Positions 1 through 8,268 are shown, counted from the stretch's first letter. The stretch: 64,000 nucleotides of DNA from Emcibacter nanhaiensis (GCF_006385175.1 NZ_VFIY01000005.1:317501-381500); one strand, 5' to 3'. Notes: a model not told the origin generated them from the sequence alone. Translations and numbers: made by a program.

Positions 1-40
1 TTCCCAGATTGGGACAGTTTGGCGGTTTGTTGCGGAATTA

Positions 41-57
41 TGTCGGCTTTCTTTACA
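41..57 (+). promoter_or_regulatory. Upstream element 1, candidate enhancer site
   Basis: The 17-mer TGTCGGCTTTCTTTACA recurs at 943-959 with one mismatch. Its first base lies 104 bp before the GG of the downstream -24 box; in the second copy the distance is 103 bp. A conserved site at this distance from a sigma-54 promoter is where an enhancer-binding activator would bind. The identity of the activator is inferred: PrsR-type regulators accompany exosortase/PEP-CTERM systems. Confidence 0.55.
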
Positions 58-142
58 GTTGCATGGTTCAGGAAAAATGCCCCGATAAGTTAAAATTTAT
101 TAACTTTTTGTTTAATAACGAAAAAATAGCGATTTTACAAAA

Positions 143-159
143 TTGGCACGTTATTTGCG
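143..159 (+). promoter_or_regulatory. Sigma-54 (RpoN) -24/-12 promoter
   Basis: TTGGCACGTTATTTGC matches the consensus YTGGCACG-N4-TTGC almost perfectly, with GG at 145-146 and GC at 157-158, exactly 12 bp apart. Transcription would start near 170, about 45 bp before the ATG at 215. Confidence 0.8.
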
Positions 160-214
160 AGGTAAGAGGGCAAGTGAAGAAATATTATGTAACCTGTAAT
201 ATAAGAGGTTAGTT

Positions 215-796
215 ATGGTAAATATCTTTAACAATATGATCAAGGCCGCAGGCCTGGCCGCGCTGATGGCTCTGGGTGGCGCTGCGGCGTCCCAGGCGGC
301 AATTGTCAGCATTTCGGGCACCTGTCAGGCAGGATGCGACGATGTGGGGGTTGCCGACGGTACCGCCTACTCCGGTGAACTGGAACTGGTTGATTCTGTT
401 GTCGTGCCCAACGGCTCATTTGACAATGGTGATGTCCTCGGCTTCTCCCTGGAACTTGGCAGCATGCTGATTGATGATGCTTCTGCCGTGGCCTACAACA
501 TCTCCGGTACATTTGACGACACCGTATCCACGCTGGTTGAATTTTACATCGTGGCAACGGAGGCGCTCTTCGACGATACCGGCGAGATCATGGTGCTGAT
601 CAGCGAGCAGTCCATTTACCGGGCCCAGGTGGATGGCTGGTGTGATACTGAGGCCTGCCTGAGCGGTTCAGCTATTGGTATTGACCTGAGCGAGCCTGAA
701 ATCACTGTGGCTGTGGAAGCTTCCGAGCCGGCCATGCTCGGCCTGCTGGGTCTGGGTCTTGTCGGCTTCGGCCTGGCCCGCCGCCGTCACGGATAA
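215..796 (+). CDS. PEP-CTERM-type exported protein (copy 1)
   Basis: This 193-residue protein has an N-terminal signal peptide (hydrophobic residues about 8-28, likely cleavage after SQA). The C-terminus is a PEP-CTERM-like sorting tail: SEPA, a glycine/leucine-rich membrane segment, then ARRRHG. Such tails are recognised by exosortase or a related transpeptidase, and the protein would be displayed at or released from the surface. A cysteine pair (TCQAGC) lies near the mature start. Start ATG 215 is preceded by AAGAGG. It is a paralogue of the gene at 1119, and both have sigma-54 promoters and identical terminators. The specific function is unknown. No exosortase gene is in the window. Confidence 0.85.
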   Translation: MVNIFNNMIKAAGLAALMALGGAAASQAAIVSISGTCQAGCDDVGVADGTAYSGELELVDSVVVPNGSFDNGDVLGFSLELGSMLIDDASAVAYNISGTFDDTVSTLVEFYIVATEALFDDTGEIMVLISEQSIYRAQVDGWCDTEACLSGSAIGIDLSEPEITVAVEASEPAMLGLLGLGLVGFGLARRRHG

Positions 797-833
797 GGTT
801 TCACTATATTTATTCTGAAAATGCCAAACTTTT

Positions 834-862
834 GGGCCGCCCTGCTGAGGCGGCCCTTTTTT
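834..862 (+). terminator. Rho-independent terminator after copy 1
   Basis: An 8-bp stem GGGCCGCC/GGCGGCCC with loop CTGCTGA is followed by six T. The identical hairpin follows the second copy at 1762-1790. Confidence 0.9.
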
Positions 863-870
863 ATGGCGAG

Positions 871-908
871 GCCGTTATTGCAGCAAATCGCCGTTATTGC
901 GGCAAATC
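871..908 (+). repeat. Tandem 19-bp direct repeat (2 units)
   Basis: GCCGTTATTGCAGCAAATC at 871-889 is followed directly by the same 19 bases with one A-to-G change at 890-908. It lies between the terminator of copy 1 and the upstream element of copy 2. No function is evident. Confidence 0.85.
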
Positions 909-942
909 AATGTAGGCCACCTGTAAAATTCTGCTTCCAGGG

Positions 943-959
943 TGTCGGTTTTCTTTACA
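943..959 (+). promoter_or_regulatory. Upstream element 2, candidate enhancer site
   Basis: TGTCGGTTTTCTTTACA differs by one base from the element at 41-57. It lies 103 bp before the GG of the -24 box at 1046. The similarity continues more weakly downstream (ATGGTT in both). Confidence 0.55.
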
Positions 960-1043
960 ACCTGTGATGGTTATTTGCCTTTTCAGTTATCCTTTTGTTA
1001 TATAAGGTGCTGTTTTATATATGTATATTTTTGTTCCTTGCCA

Positions 1044-1060
1044 TTGGCACAATGTTTGCT
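1044..1060 (+). promoter_or_regulatory. Sigma-54 (RpoN) -24/-12 promoter
   Basis: TTGGCACAATGTTTGCT has GG at 1046-1047 and GC at 1058-1059, 12 bp apart, and matches the RpoN consensus closely. Transcription would start near 1071, about 48 bp before the ATG at 1119. Confidence 0.8.
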
Positions 1061-1118
1061 TGTAAATTAGGGCAGGAATGTCAAAGAAAATTGATCTTTA
1101 GAATTGGGGGTTCTCTAT

Positions 1119-1730
1119 ATGTATGAAAAACTTTCTATGTTGCTAAAGGTGCCTGTTCTGTCTGCTCTGATGACAGTCGGCGCCGTTTTCACGTCCCAGG
1201 CTGCCGTCGTGAGTATTTCCGGCATATGCCAGACCGGCTGTGGCGATGTGGGTGTGCCCGACGAAACCGGCTATTCCGGCGAGATTGAGCTTGTGGATGC
1301 TGTTGTCGTGCCCAACGGCTCCTTTGACAGTGATGATGTGCTCGGTTTTTCTTTTGAAATCGGTTCGACAACCATCAGTGACGCTTCGGCCTCCGCCTAT
1401 AATATTTCCGGCACGTTTGATGCTGCGGTTTCAACATTGGTTCAATTCTATATTGTGGCGACGGAAGCCCTGTATGACGATACCGGCGAGATTATGGTCC
1501 TCATCAGCGACGAGTCCTTCTATACTGCCAGTGTGAATGCTGTGGGGAACGGAGGAACGACAAATGACGCTGGATTTGAATTGATTATGGACTTCATCGA
1601 TTTCACTGATCAGATACAGTTCCAGGAGGTTCCTGAATTTGCTGTTGGGACAGTTTCCGAACCGGCCATGCTCGGCCTGCTGGGTCTGGGGCTTGCCGGT
1701 TTCGGCCTGGCCCGCCGCCGTCGCGGATAG
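1119..1730 (+). CDS. PEP-CTERM-type exported protein (copy 2)
   Basis: A 203-residue paralogue of the protein at 215. Residues about 30-135 are closely similar (VSISG...CQ.GC, VVVPNGSFD, AYNISGTFD, DDTGEIMVLIS). The next stretch is unrelated between the copies, and the PEP-CTERM-like tail (SEPAMLGLLGLGLAGFGLARRR) is nearly identical again. The signal peptide would be cut after SQA. ATG 1119 is preferred over the TTG at 1104 because GGGGG lies 8 bases before it. Likely exported and processed by an exosortase encoded elsewhere. Confidence 0.85.
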   Translation: MYEKLSMLLKVPVLSALMTVGAVFTSQAAVVSISGICQTGCGDVGVPDETGYSGEIELVDAVVVPNGSFDSDDVLGFSFEIGSTTISDASASAYNISGTFDAAVSTLVQFYIVATEALYDDTGEIMVLISDESFYTASVNAVGNGGTTNDAGFELIMDFIDFTDQIQFQEVPEFAVGTVSEPAMLGLLGLGLAGFGLARRRRG

Positions 1731-1761
1731 ACAGCAATTCTGTAGAACAGTAAAAAAGAAC

Positions 1762-1790
1762 GGGCCGCCCTGCTGAGGCGGCCCTTTTTT
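1762..1790 (+). terminator. Rho-independent terminator after copy 2
   Basis: Same stem, loop and T-run as the hairpin at 834-862. The A-run before the stem could also let it end the convergent receptor gene on the other strand. Confidence 0.9.
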
Positions 1791-1810
1791 ATGGTGAGTT
1801 CTGAAAAAGC

Positions 1811-3907
1811 TCAGAAGCCGTAATTGACGCTGAAGCGGAAATTGCGGCCCGGCAGCGGCAGCACATCCTTGAGGAAGCTGGTGTGCAGGCGCCGTTCTTC
1901 ATTGGTCAGGTTCTGGACCTGCAGGGTCAGGGCCAGGTCTTCCTCTTCCCCCATGGGCTTCCAGGACGCTTCCAGGTTTACTTCCGTATAGCCCTCGGTC
2001 GGCAGTTCATGTTCGCTGATCTTGTCCTGCTCGCTGACAAAGCGCACTTCCGCCCGGGCGTCGATATAGTCGCTGGCATAGTCGGCGCCAAAGCCGAAGC
2101 GGAACGGCGGGATGCGGGGCAGGTCGCCCAGGTCGTCATCCAGCTTGGCCCGCACATAGTCGGCCATGGCATCAAAAGTGATGGATTTGTCATCCTGTTT
2201 CCAGATCACGTAGGACGCTTCCGCTTCAAAACCCCAGAAGGTGGCATCCTGCTGCCGGAACTGGAACACCTCGAGTCCGTCTTCCTCTTCACCGGTTTCC
2301 ACCTCATAGATGAAGTCATTGTACCAGGTGTGGTAAAGGTTCAGGGTGGCGCTAAGACGATCATCCTGATGTTTGAAGGAAATTTCCGCCGTGGTTCCTT
2401 TTTCCGTAGTCAGGCTGCTGTCGCCTACCTCAAAGGCGCCGGTGGCAATATGGGGGCCGTTGGAGAACAGTTCTTCCGCGGTCGGCGCCCGTTCCGCCCG
2501 GCTCACATTGATGCCGATGAGACTATCTTCCGCAAGATGGTAGGCGGCCCCGGCAGACAGGCTGACGGTATCGAATGCCCGTGAAATCCCTAGGCCGTTA
2601 TTGTCCGTCTTCTGATGATCGAAGCGGGCCCCCATGTCGATGGTGACCGGATCAAGCTCCAGTTCCTCCACGGCAAAGACGCCCCACTGGAAGGTGTCGG
2701 TCGGCGGTACGAAGGCCTCGTCACCGATGGCCTGGAAATCCCGGCTCCGGAGATGAATCCCCATGGAGCCGTGCCAGTTTCCCTGTTCTTTCTGGATCAG
2801 CTCCAGCCGGCCTTCCCAGCCCTTGTTTTTGAAGACGGTGCCGGTCTCGCCACCTTCCAGTTCCTTGTGTTCGTAATCGCCATAGCCGAACCGAAGTTTG
2901 GCCTGCTGGAAGATGGCGAAGTCCACATCGCTCTCCCCCTTGAGGTCAAAGCGGACCTGTTCCAGGTCGATCCGGACGGGGCCTTCTTCCTCATGCTCGT
3001 GGTCGCCTTCCCCGTCACCTTCTTCTTCCTCTTCGTGGACATGGCCGGCGGGGACGCCGTAATTACTTTTGGAATAGCTGACGGAGGCCCCGAGCATGGC
3101 GTCATCGCCGATCCAGCTCAGGCCAAATGCGCCGCCCTTGTTTTCAAGGCTTGAGTTTTCCACCGTACCCTCGGCGGCTTCCTCTTCTTCATGTTCGTCA
3201 TGACCTTCCGCTTCGTGCAGGGCCTCGCTTTCGGCGGATCCGGGGATGTCATAGTCGCCGGCATCCCGGTAATAGCCGTTCACATGGCCGGCAAGCTGCT
3301 CGGACAGGCCGAAGGTGAGGGCGCCGCCGGCGGAAAAATCATCGGCCACGGTGCCATAGCTCAGGCGGCTGCGGCCGTCCAGGCCGTCGTCCGGGACCAC
3401 GGTCGGGATGCGGTCGTCAATGATGTTGACCACACCGCCGATGGCGTTGTTGCCGTAGATCAGGGTGCTGGCGCCTTTGAGGACCTCGACCCGGCGGGCG
3501 GTCAGCGGATCACCGGCCACCGCATGGTCCGGGCTGGTGTTGGCGGCGTCAATGGTGCCGATGCCGTTGGTCAGCATGCGGATCCGGTCACCGCCCAAGC
3601 CGCGGATCACCGGACGGCTGGCGCCGGGACCGAAAAAGGTGGAATGGACGCCGGGCACCCCGGACAGGGTTTCGCCGATGGTGGCGGCCATCATTTTATC
3701 CAGCTGTTCCTCTGTTACCAGGCTCGATCCCTGCAGCACGTCCATCTGGCTTTTGGCATGGGGGCTGGCGGTGGAGAAGATTTCCTCCATTTCGTGACCA
3801 TGGTGATGGGCCTGGTCCGTATCAGTGGAGGCGGGATCGGCAAACGCCGGTGTTGCCGAGACGGCAAACAAAAGACAAATCAATCGGCTTGAAGAAAGCA
3901 TAGACAT
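1811..3907 (-). CDS. TonB-dependent receptor, zinc type (ZnuD-like)
   Basis: A 698-residue outer-membrane receptor. It has a signal peptide (cleavage after AFA), then a histidine cluster (HHHGHE, about residue 35), a plug domain (SGVPGV, RPVIRGLGGDRIRML, YGNNAIGGVVNI) and a long beta-barrel ending in a terminal phenylalanine. Two predicted extracellular stretches are very rich in His, Glu and Asp (about residues 230-245 and 290-310), as in ZnuD zinc receptors. AAGG lies 8 bases before the ATG. Two Zur-like palindromes sit directly upstream. The zinc substrate is inferred from these loops and the operators; nickel, copper or cobalt remain possible. Confidence 0.85.
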   Translation of the reverse strand: MSMLSSSRLICLLFAVSATPAFADPASTDTDQAHHHGHEMEEIFSTASPHAKSQMDVLQGSSLVTEEQLDKMMAATIGETLSGVPGVHSTFFGPGASRPVIRGLGGDRIRMLTNGIGTIDAANTSPDHAVAGDPLTARRVEVLKGASTLIYGNNAIGGVVNIIDDRIPTVVPDDGLDGRSRLSYGTVADDFSAGGALTFGLSEQLAGHVNGYYRDAGDYDIPGSAESEALHEAEGHDEHEEEEAAEGTVENSSLENKGGAFGLSWIGDDAMLGASVSYSKSNYGVPAGHVHEEEEEGDGEGDHEHEEEGPVRIDLEQVRFDLKGESDVDFAIFQQAKLRFGYGDYEHKELEGGETGTVFKNKGWEGRLELIQKEQGNWHGSMGIHLRSRDFQAIGDEAFVPPTDTFQWGVFAVEELELDPVTIDMGARFDHQKTDNNGLGISRAFDTVSLSAGAAYHLAEDSLIGINVSRAERAPTAEELFSNGPHIATGAFEVGDSSLTTEKGTTAEISFKHQDDRLSATLNLYHTWYNDFIYEVETGEEEDGLEVFQFRQQDATFWGFEAEASYVIWKQDDKSITFDAMADYVRAKLDDDLGDLPRIPPFRFGFGADYASDYIDARAEVRFVSEQDKISEHELPTEGYTEVNLEASWKPMGEEEDLALTLQVQNLTNEERRLHTSFLKDVLPLPGRNFRFSVNYGF

Positions 3908-3923
3908 AATAGATACCTTGAAA

Positions 3924-3969
3924 ATGTTATAATATATCGTCCATAAGCCTGTATGTTATATAGTATCAT
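3924..3969 (-). promoter_or_regulatory. Two Zur-like operators upstream of the receptor gene
   Basis: Two 17-mers, ATGTTATAATATATCGT (3924-3940) and ATGTTATATAGTATCAT (3953-3969), each share the left half ATGTTAT and an imperfect inverted right half (5 of 7 positions). The core agrees with the gammaproteobacterial Zur box ATGTTAT-N3-ATAACAT. They lie 17-62 bases upstream of the start codon. More perfect copies precede the tonB operon at 28489-28524. Confidence 0.55.
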
Positions 3970-4010
3970 TTATGTCAAGCGCTGATCTCAACTTTTTGAC
4001 TTTTCGGGTG

Positions 4011-4583
4011 TCAGGGCTTGAGCGCCTTTTTGATCAGCGCTTTGGCGTCGGCAGAGTTCCATTCCGCCGGTCCTACCAGCCGTCCCAGTTCCTGCCCGTC
4101 CCTGTTGATCAGCAGGGTGACGGGCAGGCCCAGCACGCCGATGGAGCGGCTGAATTTGCCGGTCGGGTCAAGATAGGGCCTGAGCGAGGTCACGCCGATT
4201 TCATCGAGGAATTTCAGGGAGGCTTCGCGGCCGCCCCGGTCCATGGACAGGATCACTACCTGGAAATCATCGCTTTGCATGTCCTGGTTCAGGGCTTCCA
4301 GGTCCGGCATTTCATGGCGGCAGGGGGCGCACCAGGTGGCCCAGACGTTGAGCAGGATCACCTTTCCGTCAAAGGCGCCAAGCGTGATGTCCTTGCCGTC
4401 GGGACCGGTGAAGGGCAGGTCAGACAGGGGGGACGGGTCCGCTTTGGCCGTGAATTTTGCCATTTTTCCCACCGCCAGGGCTTGCAGCGGGCCCGCTTTT
4501 GGCGTATCCCCGTCCTTTAGGAAAAATAGTGCCACAAGTGCCAGTGCGATGAGTGCAACAAGAGCTGGAAGTGTTCTTTTCAT
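4011..4583 (-). CDS. TlpA/ResA-like membrane-anchored thioredoxin
   Basis: A 190-residue protein with one N-terminal transmembrane segment (residues about 6-22) and a periplasmic thioredoxin fold. The active site WCAPC (in NVWATWCAPCRHEMPDL) and the cis-proline segment (GLPVTLLI) are both present. Such proteins reduce disulfides in apo-cytochrome c or in copper-site proteins. It is transcribed divergently from argH with a 36-bp gap, a common alphaproteobacterial arrangement. The specific partner cannot be told from the sequence. Confidence 0.88.
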   Translation of the reverse strand: MKRTLPALVALIALALVALFFLKDGDTPKAGPLQALAVGKMAKFTAKADPSPLSDLPFTGPDGKDITLGAFDGKVILLNVWATWCAPCRHEMPDLEALNQDMQSDDFQVVILSMDRGGREASLKFLDEIGVTSLRPYLDPTGKFSRSIGVLGLPVTLLINRDGQELGRLVGPAEWNSADAKALIKKALKP

Positions 4584-4619
4584 GAATCTGCCTGTTACCT
4601 TTTTCTGCAGGATTGAACC

Positions 4620-6023
4620 ATGACCGATAATGATAAAAAATCCGCCAATGCCCTGTGGGGTGGTCGTTTTGCGGCCGGCCCCGCCGAAATCATGGAGAAA
4701 ATCAATGCCTCCATCGGTTTCGACAAACAGTTATACGCCCAGGACATCCAGGGGTCAAAGGCACACTGCAAGATGTTGGTGGCCCGGGGCATTATTTCAA
4801 GGGACGACGGGGACGCCATCCTGGGGGGGCTCGATCAGGTGAAAGACGAGATCGAGGCGGGCAAGATGACCTGGGACCCGGCGCTGGAAGACATCCACAT
4901 GCATGTGGAATCCCGGCTCAAGGAAATCATCGGTGAACCCGCCGGCCGGCTGCACACCGCCCGCTCCCGCAATGACCAGGTGGCGACCGATTTCAAACTC
5001 TGGACCCGCGACGCCATCGACCAGATGGACGAGGCTTTAGGCGGCCTGCAGACCGTCCTGGTGGACAAGGCCGACAAATATGCGGAGGTGATCCTGCCCG
5101 GCTTCACCCATTTGCAGAGCGCCCAGCCGGTCACCTTCGGTCATCACCTGCTGGCCTATTTCGAAATGTTTGCCCGCGACCGGGGACGCCTGCAGGATGC
5201 CCGCACCCGGCTCAATGAATCCCCGCTCGGGGCGGCGGCGCTGGCCGGCACCTCCTTCGACACAGATCGTTTCATGACCGCAACGGAACTGGGCTTTGAC
5301 CGGCCGACCGCCAACAGCCTCGACAGTGTATCCGACCGTGACTTCGCGCTCGAGTTTCTGGCCGCGGCCAGCATCTGCGCCACCCATGTGTCGCGGCTGG
5401 CGGAGGAGATCGTGATCTGGTCTTCGGCCCAGTTCGATTACATCAACCTGAGCCACAAATTCACCACCGGGTCCTCAATCATGCCGCAGAAGAAAAATCC
5501 CGACGCGGCCGAACTGTGCCGGGCCAAGGCGGGACGCATTATCGGTGCACTGAACAGCCTGTTGATCGTGATGAAGGGGCTGCCGCTGGCCTATTCCAAG
5601 GATATGCAGGAAGACAAGGAAGCCACCTTCGACGCCGCCAACGCCTTCAGCCTGATCATCGCCGCCATGGCCGGCATGGTCGACGATATGGAAGTGAAGG
5701 CCGACAAGATGCTGGCCTCAACCCAGAGCGGCTTTATCACCGCCACCGACCTGGCCGACTGGCTGGTCCGGGTTCTGGGCATGCCGTTCCGCGACGCCCA
5801 TCATGTGACGGGAACGCTCGTTGCGAAGGCGGAACAAAAAGGCTGTGACCTGGATGGCCTGACGCTGGAAGAAATGCAGGCGGTGGAAGGACGGATTACT
5901 GACGACGTCTTTTCCGTGCTGTCGGTGGAAAATTCCGTGGCCAGCCGCACCAGTTACGGCGGGACTGCCCCCGCACGGGTGCGGGAGCAGGTAAAGGCTG
6001 CGCGCGAGCGGCTGAAAAGCTAA
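4620..6023 (+). CDS. argH: Argininosuccinate lyase
   Basis: The 467-residue enzyme cleaves argininosuccinate to arginine and fumarate, the last step of arginine synthesis, in the cytosol. It has the family signature [12 protein letters not shown] at about residues 283-294, including the catalytic serine loop. The N-terminal LWGGRF and the HTARSRNDQ block are also typical. Length is normal for the family. The ATG is preceded by AGGA. It converges on the VOC gene with a 10-bp gap that holds a small hairpin (CTAAGCC/GGGCTTAG). Confidence 0.97.
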   Translation: MTDNDKKSANALWGGRFAAGPAEIMEKINASIGFDKQLYAQDIQGSKAHCKMLVARGIISRDDGDAILGGLDQVKDEIEAGKMTWDPALEDIHMHVESRLKEIIGEPAGRLHTARSRNDQVATDFKLWTRDAIDQMDEALGGLQTVLVDKADKYAEVILPGFTHLQSAQPVTFGHHLLAYFEMFARDRGRLQDARTRLNESPLGAAALAGTSFDTDRFMTATELGFDRPTANSLDSVSDRDFALEFLAAASICATHVSRLAEEIVIWSSAQFDYINLSHKFTTGSSIMPQKKNPDAAELCRAKAGRIIGALNSLLIVMKGLPLAYSKDMQEDKEATFDAANAFSLIIAAMAGMVDDMEVKADKMLASTQSGFITATDLADWLVRVLGMPFRDAHHVTGTLVAKAEQKGCDLDGLTLEEMQAVEGRITDDVFSVLSVENSVASRTSYGGTAPARVREQVKAARERLKS

Positions 6024-6033
6024 GCCGCGGGGC

Positions 6034-6420
6034 TTAGAGCTCCATCTTGCTCGGGTCCATGGTGAAAATGCACAGCTTGTTGCCGTCCAGGTCCCGGAAA
6101 TAAGCGCCGTAAAAGCCGGGGATACGTTCACCCGGTTCACCTTCGTCCGTGCCGCCCAGCTCAATGGCTTTGGCGTAGAAACTGTCTACTTCCTCTTCTG
6201 AATTGGCGGCCAGGGCCACCATCATGCCGTTGCCGACGGTGGCCGGATTGCCGTCAAAGGGCTTCATGACGATGATCATCGGGCTGCCCGGCCCGGTGGC
6301 CCAGGAAATGCCCCGGTCGGTTTCAAAACCGCGCCCGGCGTTGAGCAGGCCCAGCAGCTGGTCATAAAATCCGGCCGCTTTCTGAAGATCATTTGTGCCA
6401 ATGGTTACATATCCGATCAT
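6034..6420 (-). CDS. VOC (glyoxalase-like) family protein
   Basis: This 128-residue protein has the paired beta-alpha-beta-beta-beta units of the vicinal oxygen chelate fold: IGYVTIGTNDLQKAAGFYDQLLGLL at the N-terminus and YGAYFRDLDGNKLCIFT at the C-terminus. The usual first His ligand is replaced (YVTIGTND), so it may not be a canonical glyoxalase I. AGGAGG lies 8 bases before the start. Substrate unknown. Confidence 0.82.
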   Translation of the reverse strand: MIGYVTIGTNDLQKAAGFYDQLLGLLNAGRGFETDRGISWATGPGSPMIIVMKPFDGNPATVGNGMMVALAANSEEEVDSFYAKAIELGGTDEGEPGERIPGFYGAYFRDLDGNKLCIFTMDPSKMEL

Positions 6421-6623
6421 TATATTTTCCTCCTTCTGTGGCTAAGACAGCAAGGAGCCTACGCTGCTTCCGGCCGTCCGGCAAGAGGCAAGGCCGCATA
6501 GCCGGTCAATAAAATGTGAAAAGGCATTTGATTCAAGTTTGCCGTGTCTGTTAAGAAGAGCGAAAGACCTTCAAGGCCAAACTTGGCGCCGGGTGTGCGG
6601 GGCGGAAAAAAAGGACGTGAAAA

Positions 6624-6698
6624 ATGAAATATTACCTTGTGATTCTGGCGGCGTTTGTTCTGGCCTCCTGCAGTGTACCGCTTGTTCCCGGCATCTGA
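6624..6698 (+). CDS. Very small lipoprotein (24 residues)
   Basis: A complete reading frame of 24 codons encodes Met-Lys, a hydrophobic stretch (YYLVILAAFVLA) and the lipobox LASC, followed by only eight residues (SVPLVPGI). AAGGA lies 9 bases before the ATG. If processed, the mature product would be a nine-residue lipopeptide. It precedes the lptM-lysA pair on the same strand. It resembles entericidin-sized lipoproteins in design, but I recognise no specific family. Confidence 0.6.
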   Translation: MKYYLVILAAFVLASCSVPLVPGI

Positions 6699-6791
6699 CC
6701 GGAACGCCAGGTCCCGCCAATCCCTCTATCGGCGTATAATTATCATGGAATAATTTGTTTGCTGATGCTAGACAGGCATCAGGAGAACACC

Positions 6792-6962
6792 ATGATATTG
6801 AGTGCTGAACAGAAAATTCGTCTTCCGGGCCGCCTTCTGGCAATGGCTGTGATGGTTTGCGGTTTGTGCCTGCTGCAGGGGTGCGGCAAGAAAAGTCCGC
6901 TGGAGCCGCCGCCGGGCTACAAGGGCGCGCAGGAGACCGGCACTCAAAATTCCGGTGACTAA
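6792..6962 (+). CDS. lptM: LptM (YifL)-like small lipoprotein
   Basis: A 56-residue protein with a hydrophobic signal, a lipobox (LLQGC) and the LptM-typical start of the mature part, CGKKSPLEPPPGY. LptM-type lipoproteins sit at the outer membrane and, in E. coli, help the LptD-LptE lipopolysaccharide translocon mature. The gene lies 34 bp upstream of lysA, the usual place for this family. ATG 6792 is preferred over the in-frame ATG further upstream because AGGAG precedes it. Confidence 0.8.
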   Translation: MILSAEQKIRLPGRLLAMAVMVCGLCLLQGCGKKSPLEPPPGYKGAQETGTQNSGD

Positions 6963-6996
6963 GTAACAAAGCCCACGCCAGGATAAGGATAAGACT

Positions 6997-8268
6997 ATGG
7001 ATCATTTCGGTTACCGGAATGGTGAGATGTATGCGGAGGAGGTACCCCTCCGGGAAATCGCGGACGCCGTCGGAACGCCCTTTTACTGTTATTCCAGCGC
7101 CACCCTGGAGCGGCATTACCAGGTTTTCACGGAAGCTTTTGCCAAACAGGGCCTCGACCTGTTGCTGTGCTATGCGGTCAAGGCCAACACCAACCAAGCG
7201 GTGATCGGTACCCTGGCAGCCCGGGGCAGCGGCGCCGATGTGGTCTCTGAAGGCGAATTGCGCCGGGCGCTCAAAGCCGGGGTTCCGGCGGAAAAAATCG
7301 TCTATTCCGGCGTCGCCAAGACGGCCCGGGAAATGGCCTTCGCCCTGGAAAGCGGCATCTATCAGTTCAATGTGGAATCCGTGCCCGAGCTGCACCAGCT
7401 GAGCCAGGTGGCGAGCGAAATGGGACAAGAGGCGGCCATCGCTTTCCGGATCAATCCCGATGTGGACGCCAAAACCCATGCCAAGATTTCCACCGGCAAG
7501 TCGGAAAATAAATTCGGCGTGCCCTGGGTGCATGCCCGCGACATCTATGCCGAGGCGGCGCGCCTGCCGGGCATTCGGGTGGTCGGGCTGGATGTTCACA
7601 TCGGCTCCCAGCTTACTCAGCTGGAACCCTTCCGCGAAGCCTTCGAGCGGGTCGCCGGCCTGATTGAACAGCTCCGCGCCGACGGTCATGAAATTTCCCG
7701 CCTGGATCTGGGCGGCGGCCTCGGCATTCCCTATGACCCGACCGATCCCGAACCGCCGTCCCCGGACGCCTATGCGGCCATGGTCAAGGAGGTGGTCGGG
7801 CATCTGGGATGCCGGATCATTATTGAGCCGGGACGGCTGCTGGTCGGCAATGCGGGCATCCTGGTCAGCCGGGTCATTTATGTGAAAGAAGGCGAAGAGC
7901 GGAAATTCCTGATTATCGATGCGGCCATGAACGATCTGGTAAGACCCAGCATGTATGATGCCTATCATGAAATTGTGCCGGTGCTCGAAACCGATGAGAT
8001 GCCGGAACCGTGTGATGTGGTGGGCCCGGTCTGTGAAACCGGTGACACATTTGCCCGCGCTCGCCCGATCCCGCCGCTGGGAAGCGGGGATTTGCTGGCG
8101 ATTCGCTCGGCGGGTGCCTATGGCGCGGTCATGTCGTCCACATACAATACGCGACTTCTGGTCCCTGAAGTTCTTGTAAAAGATGGGAAATTCGCGGTTA
8201 TCCGGCCCCGTCAGTCTTACGAGCAACTGATTGGACTTGATCAGCTTCCCGACTGGCTGGCACAATAG
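6997..8268 (+). CDS. lysA: Diaminopimelate decarboxylase
   Basis: The 423-residue PLP enzyme converts meso-diaminopimelate to lysine, the final step of lysine synthesis. It has the PLP-binding lysine (CYAVKANTN, Lys62), the glycine loop LDLGGGLGIPY, the phosphate-binding EPGR and the C-terminal GPVCETGDTFA and SAGAYG motifs of fold-III decarboxylases. AAGGATAAG precedes the ATG. It follows lptM and is followed by the DUF4175 gene on the same strand. Confidence 0.97.
   Translation: MDHFGYRNGEMYAEEVPLREIADAVGTPFYCYSSATLERHYQVFTEAFAKQGLDLLLCYAVKANTNQAVIGTLAARGSGADVVSEGELRRALKAGVPAEKIVYSGVAKTAREMAFALESGIYQFNVESVPELHQLSQVASEMGQEAAIAFRINPDVDAKTHAKISTGKSENKFGVPWVHARDIYAEAARLPGIRVVGLDVHIGSQLTQLEPFREAFERVAGLIEQLRADGHEISRLDLGGGLGIPYDPTDPEPPSPDAYAAMVKEVVGHLGCRIIIEPGRLLVGNAGILVSRVIYVKEGEERKFLIIDAAMNDLVRPSMYDAYHEIVPVLETDEMPEPCDVVGPVCETGDTFARARPIPPLGSGDLLAIRSAGAYGAVMSSTYNTRLLVPEVLVKDGKFAVIRPRQSYEQLIGLDQLPDWLAQ

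Noticed and set aside
9-212. 67-codon open frame before the first PEP-CTERM gene
   Set aside because: It runs through the enhancer-like element and the sigma-54 promoter, and has no Shine-Dalgarno or recognisable product.
6571-8265. 564-codon frame antisense to lysA and the small lipoproteins
   Set aside because: lysA is complete and conserved on the plus strand; the antisense product shows no domain.
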